From Diplosphaera chodatii (taxonomy: Eukaryota; Chlorophyta; Trebouxiophyceae; Prasiolales; Stichococcaceae): DNA of 64,000 nucleotides. Shown one piece after another: positions 46,269 through 58,300 of this stretch. The notes beneath the pieces were generated by a model. That model was given only the letters and a program-made list of their open reading frames with translations. It ran no database searches and was not told where the DNA came from. A program made the translations under genes and the position numbers. The DNA lies in the NCBI GenBank assembly GCA_032358165.1, contig JAALGY010000023.1, forward strand, positions 2,232,001 to 2,296,000. Reading direction: 5' to 3'. Every line of letters begins with the position of its first letter. Position 1 is the stretch's first letter.

Positions 46269-48921
46269 TCATTCGACGTCTGCCACCTTGGCCAGCTTCT
46301 GCAGCCTGTTCAGCACCAGGTCCCCCTGCTTGATGGCCTGCTGGTACTGCTGGTTCTTCAGGTCCAGCCTGTGTCGCAGCATAGCAGCTGCGTCGGACCG
46401 CAAACCGGATGCATCGACCGGGTGCATAGCTGCCGGGGCAGCACCACTAGATTTGATAGCGGTGCACAGCCGAGAAGCGGGCACAGATCTCTTCGCTGCT
46501 CACCTGCTGGTCTCCACCACGCCGGCGACCTTGTCAATCTTCGCAGGCAGGCGGCCAGCGGCAATGAACCCCGCCAGCTCCTGGTCCATGAAGTCCGGCC
46601 CCACACCGAATGCCGCTGCCATGGAGCCCAGCTTCACGCTCTTGTACGACTCCAAGAACTGCAGTGTGCACGGTGCACGCTCCTTTCAGTCAGCACGGCC
46701 CTGACTCTGCTGGCAGCTTGCTGCGAGCAGTGCTTACGTCTATTGTGGGTACGAATCGAGGCACAACCATGTTGTGATCAGATAATGAAGTCTGGCAAGC
46801 GAGCCACGACATCATCAGGACCTCACCTGTGAGTATGCGACAACACGCACTTCCCGGATGTAGTACCTGAAGTGCGGCGCCAGCACAAAGTCCTGCTGCA
46901 CGTCTGCTGCCACATTCACGAACGCCTGCACAGGTGAGATGCCAGTATGCTGCATTGTTACTGCTGTTGCAACAGTGCATGCCTGCTGGTTTTGAGTGCA
47001 CATGAGCCACTGCTGATCGTATGCACTGCCTGGCTATGGTGCACGCACCTTGAAGAACTCGTGGTACTGGCAGTTGTACAGGGAGTTGAGGAACTGAGAC
47101 AGCTCTGGCATCGAGTCGATGATTGTCAAAACTTCAGGGGCGTCTACAACCTGTGTGCACAGGTTCAGATGCACTCAGCAAAGACTTCTAGATGAAGTAT
47201 GCAGGGCCAAGTGTCGAGAGAAGTGCTGCAACATTGTTTACATATGCTTGCCACACTGCACCAGCAGTGAGGTCATATACGGACCTTCGCCTTCAGGGTC
47301 GTGCGGTCCAGTGACACCAGGGAGGTGATCACCGTGTAGAATATGCACCGCTCGAAGCTGAACAGCTCCGTCCTGCAACACATGAGCCTCGGTATAGAAG
47401 GCAGCAACCATCAGCAGCTTAGGCATCAGCATGACCACGCACCTGAAGGCCATGTCACTCACGTTGTGAAGGTGGCAATAGCCTCCAGGAAGAGCGTGGC
47501 GGCCGCCTTGAAATTGCGCGTCGCCATCAAGAAGAATGCCTCATACACCTGCACGCTCATGACCTGGTGTGACCCCGTATGGAAGAACATGCAGTACTCC
47601 CAAACTCGTCCTGACATGCAGCTGGCTGATGCTACGCTTGTGCAACGAACTCCTGCAACAGCTGATCGGCCATACTGACGCCGTCCTCTGGCTAGACATG
47701 TAGAACAGCTGCACAACTGCGCAGGGTAAGCACAACAGGAGGATCGTGGGGTCGACCTTGAGGCGGTTCTTGCGCTCCCAGTCGCCTCCCGCAGAGCACA
47801 GCTCCTTGGCCCGCGAGATGCCCTGCTTCACCTCAGCCCAGCTGCCGGCTGCCAAGTCCCCTCTGCAGCCACACGATGCACAGCTCGCCAGAAGTCCGTA
47901 CTCAGAGAAGGCAGACTGTCTATACACAACAAGCCGGTGCAGACGTTTGTGTTGTGTTGGTATGCTATATCAACATCTGCTGCTCTGTGCAGCTCACGAG
48001 ATGCGCACCTGAGCATGGTGAAGACGTTGTCCATCTTCAGGCCAGACCCCGCCGCTGTCTCCTCGACCTTTTTGTACGCCTCAACAGCTGCCGATCTGTC
48101 ACCTGCTTGAACAACAAGCGTCTCTGTCCCGACGTGCATCAGACATGCCCTGGTTCACTGGGCTGGAGCTTCACAGCTATCAAAGGGGCGCTGCAGGCTG
48201 AGGGACATAGAATGCTTGAGCTGTGTCTGGAGACACCAGACATCCAGGGATGGTCATCACATCTTACCATCTATGCCCTGCCATAAATCTGCCATAAATG
48301 CTCATCAACATGTTTTGAGCAAGATTCGACTTACCAATCTTGCACAGGTAGTCCGCCTTGGCAGCCCGTGCCTCCCGCACTTCCACGTCTCCTAGGTTTT
48401 CCTCGGCATCCTTTATGGTGGCGTCCAGCTGCTCAAGACGCTGTTGGTTTGCTTTCTGCAGCGCCTCCAGCTTTACGGTGTCCACATCCCAGCCCAGCTC
48501 CTCGCAGATAGCCACGTAGGCTGGCGCCATCTCTGCAGGTATTTTCATGCAGTGTTGTGTGCTGTGCCCAGCGTTGATCACGGCGGCCTACAACCGGCGC
48601 ATGCAACATTGGCAGAATGTGGTATATGGTGTCTCACCTTCTTTGCTGATGATGTCCAAGATGTCCTGCTGAAGCGCGGCTTTGTCCACGCCCCCGACCT
48701 CATTTGCACGGTACAGGAAACGCTGCAGACCACACCCAGTGTGATGCAAATGTGTATGCCATGAGGCACGAGGGTCACTGAGATGCTTGACCCACTACAC
48801 AGGGAACACAGGGACACGGAACGCCCAGCTCGATGCCAGCTGACACCTTCTGAGCCAGGTCCAATCGGAAGTCCTGCCTCGCTTCTTGGTCTACCGCTGC
48901 ATCCGCAGGCGCGGCAACCAT
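46269..48921 (-). CDS. RPN7: 26S proteasome lid subunit RPN7 (PSMD6)
   Basis: RPN7 is a structural PCI subunit of the lid of the 19S regulatory particle. It runs from ATG 48921 ([20 protein letters not shown]) to 46269. Exons in order: [20 protein letters not shown] (near 48690), [20 protein letters not shown] and then [20 protein letters not shown] with DYLCKIG (48530-48335), [20 protein letters not shown] and [11 protein letters not shown] (48100-48010), [20 protein letters not shown] and RKNRLK (47840-47757), [20 protein letters not shown] and EAIATFTT (47550-47460), [24 protein letters not shown] region (47150-47080), [20 protein letters not shown] (46895-46830), [20 protein letters not shown] then [14 protein letters not shown] (46610-46515), and the end [20 protein letters not shown]. 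It matches RPN7 throughout. All exons needed are present. The start lies about 550 bp from the divergent PotD-like gene. Confidence 0.93.
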
Positions 48922-49466
48922 GGTCACCTCGACCAGTCAACAGCACAATGTGTCTCAGACAATACGGATGCTTGCTGATATCAAGGTTGGTTCCCTGTGC
49001 GGTGAAGTGGCCCCGCTGCAGCAAGACAGCGATGGCAGCCTCGTGGTGGTGTTCATCAACAGGCTGCAAATGCCAACACGACCGCTTTGCAAGCAGTTCC
49101 CACGACACACGCTGATGGTGATACCTTTCACATCAAGGAAAGCGTCATATTCTGCAGACGCTGTTTTAGCGGCCAGTGCCACCCCAGTGCACGTTCCCAA
49201 TGCCCAACGTCCACTGCTACAGGGTGAGTGCTGCTGGGTGTGCAGTTGTGCAAAGATTGCAAGTCACCGTTGCTTGCTCGAATGACACACTTGCACCTTG
49301 GCATCGCCGTACAACATGTCTGTTTGAAAGGGCTGCTTGGCCTGTGACCACTGCCCAGAAAAAGCTTGGCACACTCGCAGTGGGCACCTGCATGTGTTTG
49401 GCGCCGCTTGCTGCGGCTGCCTGATGTGCACAGACATGTGATCAGAAGCAGCACAAGCCTGGTGCT
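48922..49466. other. Divergent promoter region RPN7/PotD-like
   Basis: A plus-strand frame here begins at an ATG that overlaps the RPN7 start codon on the other strand (CATGG). It shows no motif and no link to the PotD-like exons, so I treat the region as a bidirectional promoter. Confidence 0.45.
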
Positions 49467-52019
49467 ATGTTGTTGCATGCCTCCTCCAGTCCTCATGGAT
49501 CAGCACTTCCACGAGTGCCGGCAATGCAGCTGCCATGCCCACGGATCGCCCGCCAAGCTGCATGTGGGAGCGGCGATCTGCCATCTTTGATGCGGGACAC
49601 CGTCGCAAGATGTGAACGCCCGCCGTATCGATCGGATGCACTTTGCACAAACAGCAGCACTGCAGAGCCTACCTGTGAGCCTGCTCACGCTTGTGGCCGG
49701 CGATCAGCGCTTGCATCCGTAGCAGCAGCCGGTGCGCTGGTCTTGGCATGTTGGGCGCAGTCAGCTGACAGATCGGGAACCTTTGCTCCCCAGACGACCA
49801 ACCGATGACTGCCGCATTTGCACAGGAGCAGCATGGAGCAGCCATCCAGATGCAGCGGATGCGGTTGTATCAGTTGAGTTGCCGGACGGTAGACAGATCC
49901 AGGTGTGTTGCTGGAGCATTTCCATACAGCCCGAGCCTCCAGCTGCAGGAGCTGGAGGTGGCCTTGTCAATAACATGTGTGCGATGCTGCTGCAGAATGT
50001 CAGCCCTGTGGGTATATGAACGAAGCCTGCTCTTGTGCGAACAGGCATGGGAATTTGATGTGCCAGTGCGAATTGTAGCACTGCGGGGCTCAGTGCCTGG
50101 CGCATGGCCTTCCGACTTCAAGGCCGTCAGTGGCAAACATGCGCGGCTGGCATACGAGCAGCGTGCTCAACTAGCAGACATCTACTCAGACCTCACAGTC
50201 GGCAGGTGCACTGTACATCACCGCAGGCTTGGCTTGCGAACACAGGCATATTGCTCTCCTAAGCATGGTTTCTGTGAATCGTTCAGAAGCAGGCAGTGTG
50301 TGCATGTCGATTGGGTCGACAGTTTGCAGTTGATGCAGTCATTTGACTTTGCAGGCACAAAAAGAAGTCAGCGGCTGTAGCTGACGCAGTGACCCTGGGG
50401 GATGCATGGCTGGCTCCTGCCATTCAACAGGGCGCGCTGCGGCCAATACCGACACCAGAAAGGTGGCGGTGGTGGGTGCGTCAAGGGTCAAAGTGACATG
50501 TGACTGCTCGACGCCGAAAACGTTCTGGAACATGGCTGTGGATAGCATGCTCAGTCGTGAGCTAAGCGCTAAGACCACCCGTCTGCTTGGGCATTCAGCA
50601 TCAGCTTAATCCGGCTGGATGTGCTCTGATCGCTGTGTTTTGCAGGAGCTGCTGCCGCCACGATGGCGGCAGCTGGTGCGGCGAGACGCCAGTGGTCGAC
50701 TAGACCCAGAGGGCGATGTCTGGGGCGCGCCCTATCGGTGGGGCTGCACGCTGGTGGCCTACGATGAGCAGAAGCTGAGCAGGTGCGCGCGCCCTGGTAA
50801 GCACCCATCACACTGCATGCATGACGAAGAGGCTAGCAGTCAGCAGCCATTCAGCCTGCGGTGTGCGCTGCAGGGCTGGCATCACCATGGAGGACTGGAG
50901 TGATCTGCTGCACCCCGCTCTGCGCCGCCGAGTCGGCATTGTTGAGTCACCTCGTGAGGTGCCCAGTCTTGATTGTAATTGTGACGCATTGGATGGAAAC
51001 ACTAGACTGCTGCTCCGAGCAGGCCCAGCAGTGGACACAAGGACGGTTGATGGTTGGGGACGCAGGTGCTGAGCATTGCGCTGCGCACACTAGGGCTGCC
51101 ACCAAATGCTGGGCCAGAGCAGCTCAGAGCAGCAGGCATCTCCGAGCATGATGTCTTCCAGCGGCTCCAACAAATACGACAGCAGGTTTGTCGCCGTTTA
51201 TTTGGGACCCATTTCCTGCCTGGCAGATGATGAGGTACCTTCGACCTGACCTTTCATGCTGCACACGGTGATATGCCGGTTACGGATTCTGTCTGCTGTG
51301 ATAGGTCCTGGTCGCCAGCAATCGGGAAGCCGGGCGGGCGCTTCTGGCTGGGGACATCTGGGCTCTCGTCGGGTGGTAAGTCCTGACGCCTAACAAGTCT
51401 TAGTCAGTTGGAGGAACTCCTACTGCCATGTGCTAATGATCAGCCAGCTAGTCTTTCGTTGCACGAATGCAGGTCGGAGGAGCTGGTGCCCCTGTCGCTG
51501 CGTGCACAGCGGGTGCAGGTGGTGGCCCCGCGGTCAGGTACCACGCTGTGGGCTGACATGTGGGTTGTGCCTGCTGGAGCTGGCGGCCCGCAGGGCCCTT
51601 CGCCGCTGCTGCCGCTCTGGTTCGAGCTGCCGCTGCAGCCGGCTAGGTGCGTTTGGTGCACACATCCTGGATGGCGGGAACGTCCTCATCCCAGGAAGGA
51701 GCCATGTGCTGTGTGGTAAATATGCACTCGCCATTCCGTCCTGGATGCCCCATCAGGCTGAAGATTCCCACGACGCGGTGTGCACCCACCTTCCGGCAGG
51801 GCCAGGGAGCTAGGCGAGCTTCGCAAGGGGCTGTCGCCACTGATGCTACCAGAAGATGCAACACATGCGCAGCCTGGCACTGCAGCAGTGCCGTCTTCGC
51901 ACAGCGCCCTGCTGGGGGGCTACATGCCGAGCAATGACGTGCTGCAGCGCAGCAACTTCATGGCGCCGCTGCCGCAAGAGGCACATGCAATGTACAGTCG
52001 CATCATGTCAGCTCTGTGA
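49467..52019 (+). CDS. PotD-like polyamine-type binding protein, plastid lumen leader
   Basis: Plants and algae have plastid proteins related to bacterial PotD, the spermidine/putrescine binding protein. The first exon (from ATG 49467) is a Ser/Ala/Arg-rich leader of about 75 residues followed by CGRRSALASVAAAGALVLAC and WAQSADR: a twin-arginine plus hydrophobic segment, as in Tat-type thylakoid lumen targeting. The mature part reads VVSVELPDGRQIQ, FDVPVRIVALRGSVPGAWPS then RAQLADIYSDLTVG (50050-50205), AVADAVTLGDAWLAPAIQQG then ALRPIPTPERW (50370-50465), DPEGDVWGAPYRWGCTLVAY (near 50705), ITMEDWSDLLHPALRRRVGI then VESPREV (50880-50960), DIWALVGW (51350), AQRVQVVAPRSGTTLWADMW (51507) and a C-terminal half ending RIMSAL at 52019. 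DIWA..GW and P..GT..WAD are typical of the PotD fold. Ligand unknown; splicing at 49.76-50.04 kb is unresolved. Confidence 0.75.
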
Positions 52020-52349
52020 GCATTGCATGTATAAGTATGAAGTATGGCGGAGCAGCCCTGCCACCAGGATCCCTCGGTCGATGCGCACGGCCTTTTCGGA
52101 TAATCCAGCCTTTGACCACCTCCCAATTGAACTTTCACCCAGCACCAGAGCAGCCCTGTACTAGCTTCCTGGTCGGCATGCACCTGGGCTGGTGTGCCTC
52201 TTATCGCAGCGTGAAAGGCCGCTATCCATCTTGCGTGGGATAGTCATCGGACAGTCTATCAGTTGCTGTCTGATAAGTTGACGCTGCACGCTCTTCAATC
52301 ATTCGCAGTAACACCATTGCACTGCACGTGAACCCCATCGGTGGCTGCG
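52020..52349. other. Short intergenic, eIF5B promoter
   Basis: 330 bp between the PotD-like stop and the eIF5B start. No feature was recognised. Confidence 0.5.
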
Positions 52350-55300
52350 ATGCCACCCAAACGCGGAAAGAAGAAGGGCAAGCCCGGACTAGGCGACTGG
52401 TCCGACGAGGACGCGGTGCCCGGCGACAATGCTGATGCCGAACCGGATGCCGAGCAACCAGCCCAGCAGCAGGCGCCGCTGCAGCAGCCCAAGGGCAAGA
52501 AGGCCAAGGCTAAGAAAAAGGGCAAGAAGCTCGACTGGAGCGATGACGATGAAGCGCCGGCAGCGTCCGACGCCGGCGGCCATGAGGCCTCGGATGCAGA
52601 GGAGGACGCTCCGCGCCGCAGCGGGTCCGGCTCAGCCCATGGTGCCGCCGGGTTCGCGGCACTGCCTGACGAGGAGGCTGATGAAGCGGAAGAGGCCGCA
52701 GTTCCAGCCGCTAATGGTGCACACGCTGACGCGGACTCGGACGATGGCTCTGAGCAGGTCGGTTGTGCATGCATGTTCTACACATGTCCTGGACGCGCAT
52801 ATGCATGATGCACGTGGAGTCATGCTGCATAAAGATGGCATGTGCTGTTTAGCAAGTGTGTTGTATGCATGCAGATGCCAGAGCCCATCATTGCAAGAGT
52901 CACCAAGGTGTCCAAGCATCCCAAGGCAGACCGCCTGAAGGTCTGCCAGGTTGATGCGGGGGATGGCGGCAGCATGCTGCAGGTGTGAAAGCATGCTCGC
53001 ACTGCGCTCGAGTACGCAGCATCTTGTGCGTATGTTTATTTTGCCACATCGAGGAATGGAATTTCAAGGGCTTTGCCATGCTGTGGCCTGCAGGTCGTCA
53101 CCAATGCCGCCGTTGCTAAGGGCCAGATGGTCATTGTGGCGGTGTGTTCTTCCGCAACTTGCAATGCATGCAAGCTAATCAACAGAACTAGACGGAGACA
53201 CACACGTTGCATCAAAGGGCCCCAGCAGGCGTCAGTAACGTGGCTCGCATTCGCACCCTGTAGCCGGCGGGCTGCACGACGCCTGGCAGTGCGGTGCGGG
53301 TGGAGGCCGCGCAGGTGCGTGGTGTGGACAGCAGCGGGATGATCTGCTCCGCATATGACCTCGGGTGGGCAGAGGACCCAGATGGCGCCCCCGCCTTTGT
53401 GCCGCAGTCAGCGCCCCTCGGCAGCTCCTACCCTGACGAGCCCTTTCCGGTGAGGGTGCAGTCATCGCAGCAGCATGTCAACTATGATTTGCTGTGCATG
53501 ATGTCATAGGCACTGCGGCAGCGCCCGTGGCAGTGGCCAGGGGGTGATGAATGGGTCCTTCCTGCGCAGGAGGAGCATGAAGAGGAGGAGGCAGCGCAGC
53601 CGGCAGCCAAGGCAAAAGGCGGCAAGAAGAAGAAGTCCAAGCGGGACCTCGGCTTTGCTGCCCTGGACGACGAGGAAGAGCCAGCAGCCGCCTCAGCAGG
53701 TGACATGCCATGCTGCACATGTTATAGAACAGTTATAGCATGTGCCAATTGCTTTCTTTGATCTGTCGACATCATTAGACGGTTTGGGTCTTAGCTGCAC
53801 TCTACTCGTGCAGAGGATCCGGCAAACCAGCCGACAGCAAATGGGGACGCTGCCTCTGGAGGCGACGACAGCTATGCCACACAGGAGGAGCCGCAAGTAC
53901 GCAGCAAGCAGAAGGGCGGCAAGAAGAAGAAGTCCCCCAAGCGGGACATCAGCTTCGACCTGCTGGACGAGGAGGAGGAGGCAGCAGCAGCAGATTCAGC
54001 AGGTGCACACCTGCCGCATATGCATCTGTGTCACTGGCAGATGTCCAGGTGTGCTCACGGAGCTCGATATCAGCTGGGCAGAGCCGAGCGACTGTTCTGG
54101 CAGAGAGTGTGCTTTAGCTTCCCGTCAGCAGCAAATGCAGCATTTTCATTGCAGCATTGCTGTGGTCCATTGTGCAGAGCTTGAGCCAGCAGAACAGCCG
54201 GCAGTCAATGGTGGCTCTGGCGCCCTTGCCAACGAGGCGGAGGCCATGGAGCCACAAGTTGGGCGCAAGCAAGACAAGAAGAAGAAGAAGGGTTCCAAGC
54301 GCAGCGTCAGCTTTGATCTGGACGAGGATGAGGTGAGCAGCGAGCAGGCAGGTTTCTTGCTGTCCACCACAGGAATGAGCTGACCCATGTGTTGGCTCTG
54401 CCCTGCATGCCCTGCTGCCACTTCATGCAATGCAGTGTATTGCCTGGGCGTTGGAGGGAGCTGACTGTGGCTCTGGGCATCCTGCGGCAGGCTGCAGTGA
54501 TGTCGGAGGAACCAAGCGCAGCCGCAGAGGATGATGAGCATGCAGCAGCGCCAGAGGCAGACAGCGAAGTGGACTTCCTGAGCGGCAGCAAGAAGGGCAA
54601 GAAGAAGAAGTCCTCAAAGCGCAGCGTCAGCTTTGATGCGCTTGACAATGACGAGGTAGGCAGCGGAGGTGCTGCACCCTGCGTGGAACATAGCATGAAT
54701 CAGCTTGCTTTGTGATGTGTACTGCTGCCGCTGCATCCACATGTGAGGATAAATACTCACACGGGAGGAGATGACGCTTGACTGGCACAGGCATCTCCAG
54801 TAAGGGAGGACGCCAGCTCGGCAGCACCGCCAGTAGCAGCAGATGGTGAGGCTGTTACTGCGCCAGAGGCAGATGGTGAGGAGGCATTCCTGGGTGGCAG
54901 CAAGAAGGGCAAGAAGAGCAAGAGCAGCAAGAAGGCAAGGCAGCTGCACCGTGCATATCCTTTTGCAGTCTTATTGCACGTCTGCCAGGGGTTATTGCTT
55001 CAACCATAACGAGTCGCCGCCTGAGTGGGTGTAGGGCCTGTTGCTTGCAGGCGCTCGCAGACATGGACAGCGCATTTGCTGCGCTGGATGTGACTTCACA
55101 ACAACAGCCGCCCGCAGAGCCGCCTGAGGCCCCTCCAGACATGGATGCGGATGCAGATGATCTGGTGTTCACAGGTCAGCTTCTACTGCCAAAACTACGA
55201 TCAGCTTCTAGCTCGCTTGTTGCCACTCGTGTCAGGCGATGTTGCATTGATGCCATTTATTTCTCAACAGCTCTGCAACCTACTGGTTCAGGCAGCAAGA

Positions 55301-58300
55301 GCAAAAAGAAGAAGAAGAAAGGCAGCAAGGCAGATGTTGACTGGGCAGCACTGGAGGCGGATGGTAGCGACGCACCGCCTGCGGTGGCACCGGCACCAGC
55401 AGCAGAGCAACCTGCAGCAGCATCGTCTGAGTCAGAGGCCGCACCTGCGCCGCCAGAGCCGGATGCTACCCCAGCAGGCTAGTCTTGCTTGTCCCTATGC
55501 ATGCCTCCTGCAATAATCGCCTGCTTGTTTGCTTCCATCAACTATGTGGCTGCGGTGCTCGTCTGGCATTTCTTACTGGCTCTGTACCAAATGCAGCAGC
55601 AGCGCCTACCCCTGAGGGCGATGGCGACAAAGGCGGCAAGCCTGCAGCAGATGCCGAGGAGATTGATGCGCTCCTGGCTGAGCTGGATGCCCCCAAACAG
55701 CCGGCAGCCGAACCTACAGGCGGCAAAATGAAGAAAAAGAAGAAGGTGTGTGCTGGCGATTCCTTGTTCAGCATCCATGAACAGCGTGGGTGCCCTGTGT
55801 GGGTGTAGCATGTGGCCGCCAAAGGCTGACAGCCCGTGTGAACATTCACAGGGCGGTGCAGCTGAGAAACCAGCAGACGAGGACTTGGACGCGATTCTTG
55901 CTGAGTTGGGTGGAGACGCAGCACCCGCAGCAGCAGCACAGACAGCCCCAACGTCAGCCCCAGCACCTGCAGCACAAGGTGCGCATCGCTTTGCAGCTTC
56001 TCGGAAGGGAGACACAGATGCAGTCCACACGGGCGGCATGAGCAGCTGCCTCTGAATTCTAGAGGCAGAGATGATATACTCTTAGCATTCGACATTGATA
56101 TCAACGGTAAATCAACGAGTCCTGTGGCTGTGCATGCAGGCGGAGAACCGCCAGCAGAAACAGAGCCTGCTGCTCTCACATCAGGTGAAGCAGCAGAGGC
56201 AGCAGATGACGATGAGGTCGCTGACGAGGGTGGCAAGGTGGGTAAATGCTTTATGCGGCCTTAGTCACCATATGAGTCCTTCTGTCGTATCAGCACAACA
56301 AATTACATCCTCGAGGCAGGTCGTCTGGCAGTTTCCAGCCCTGTCATCTCTCGTCAAGCATCTGCGAGCGTTCCATGCATTTACTTGTGTCCAGGAGCTG
56401 AGTGCGGCTGCTAAGAAGAAGGCCAAGCGCAAGGCGAAGGAGAAGGCAGCTAAAGCAGGAGGCGATGCTGCCCCAGCGGCAGCGGCAGGTCCACCCTGAC
56501 ACCCAGTTCTCATGCCTGCCGGCACAGTGCCCATTGCCATTGTACCCGCTGTGCTTTTGCTGCGCGTGCCGTATATGGGGAGCTCACCCTCTGTTCACCC
56601 TGGGAGCAGGCGTGCCGGCAGCAGGCGAGAAGGGCAAGCCCAAAAAGGTGTCGGCAGCGGTGCGGGCGATGCAGGAGGCGCAGGAGGCGCGGGCGCGTGC
56701 GGAGGAGGAGGCCCGCAGGGCTGAGGAGGAGCGCCGGCGTCAGGTGTGTGTCAGCTCGCCTGCACCTTTTGAAACAGCGTCATCATAGTGCCAGCCCCTT
56801 GGACCCGGCAGAACACAGTCGTTGTCCCTGAAACCGGATCTGCAGTCGTTCTGATGTTGACTCCGCCCACACTCTTGACCGTTGAGCGCTGCAGGAAGAA
56901 GAGGAGGAGCGGCGAGCAGCAGAGGAGGCAGATGCCAAGGCCAAGCGGGAAGCTGAGCGGAAGGAGCGCCGCGCTGCACAGCGTGCTCAGGTGTGTGGCC
57001 GTCAAGTTTTGGTTTGTATGCATACACAGAGGCGGTATAGGCAACAGCAGGCTTACACTAAGTGCATACTAGTGTTGGCGCTTCTGGCGACGCTGCATCA
57101 ACATTACATAATATCAAATCTTGATGGTCCCTGCGGTGCCTGCCAACAGCTCAAGAAGGAGGGCAAGCTGCTGAGCGGCAAGCAGAAGGCAGAGGCTGAG
57201 CGGCTGGCTAAGATGCGCGAGCAAATGCTGGCCAATGCCAACCTTTCGGTGCCAGGTATATCCCTCAAACACCTACATTGCAATTGAACATGCAACCTGA
57301 CATCTGCACCTGGCGTGCTCATGCTTGCAAGTGGTATCTCGTCTGTGGGCAGGCGACAGGTCCCTGCCAACCCATGAACTGGTGATTGACCTTGCAGGTG
57401 ATGGCGAGGCAGCGCCTGTCAAGAAGAAGGTGGTCTACTCTAAGAAGAAACAGGCCCCGAAGAAGCAGCCCTCAGATGCCAGTGCTGCAGAGCTCGAGGC
57501 GCAGGCAGCCGAGGAACACTTGCGGCAGCAAGCTGAGGTACTGCCTTGAGCGGCGTGCCCATGTGCATGCGTGCAACAAACCATACAATTCACACATAGT
57601 GGCTACCGTCCAACATTTTCAACTTGATCTATGATATATGAAGCTCTGGGCGCTTTCACACCTACTTCGTGCATCTGACCTATTCATGACGTTTGCAGGA
57701 GGAGGAGCGCCAAAACCAGCAGGCGGCAGCAGCGGCAGAGGCAGCAGCAGCAGCAGAGGCAGAGGCTGCAGCCGCCAAAGAGGCAGAGGCCGCTGCAGCT
57801 GCTGCGTCTATGGAGGAGTCGTCAGATGGCGAGGACTGGGATGCCATTGACCCTGCGCAGGTTGAGCTGCCTGCCCAGCGTGAGGCGCGGCTCAAGGTAT
57901 GCCATGTGCATTGCATCGTCTGTCAATGCAGAGATGTGATGTGACTCAGTGGTTGATCCCGCATGTAATGCACTGGTGCAGGTCATGTGTGCACGTCATG
58001 AGCGTAGACGTCGCACTGTTACATCGTCTCAGACCACGTCATCGTCTCCTGCTTTGCATGCAGGCCGAGCGCGAAGCAGCAGCGGCCGCAGCAGCGGCCG
58101 CAGCAGCGGCCGAAGCGGCCAAGGCAGCAGAGTTGCAGGCAGCGGAAGCGGCAGAGCAGGCGGCCCGCAAGGAAGCTGAGGTGCAGCCAATGGAGGAGGA
58201 TGAGGAGGCGGCAGAGGAGGAGGGGACAGACGATGAGGAGGGGGAGTCTGCCTCAGAGGAGGAGGAGGAGGAGGAGTCCGAGGAGGAGACCGAAAGGTGG

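Noticed and set aside
48920..49285. Plus-strand open frame starting at an ATG that overlaps the RPN7 start codon
   Set aside because: No motif and no phase link to the PotD-like exons; it occupies the shared promoter. The ATG overlap comes from the palindromic CATGG.
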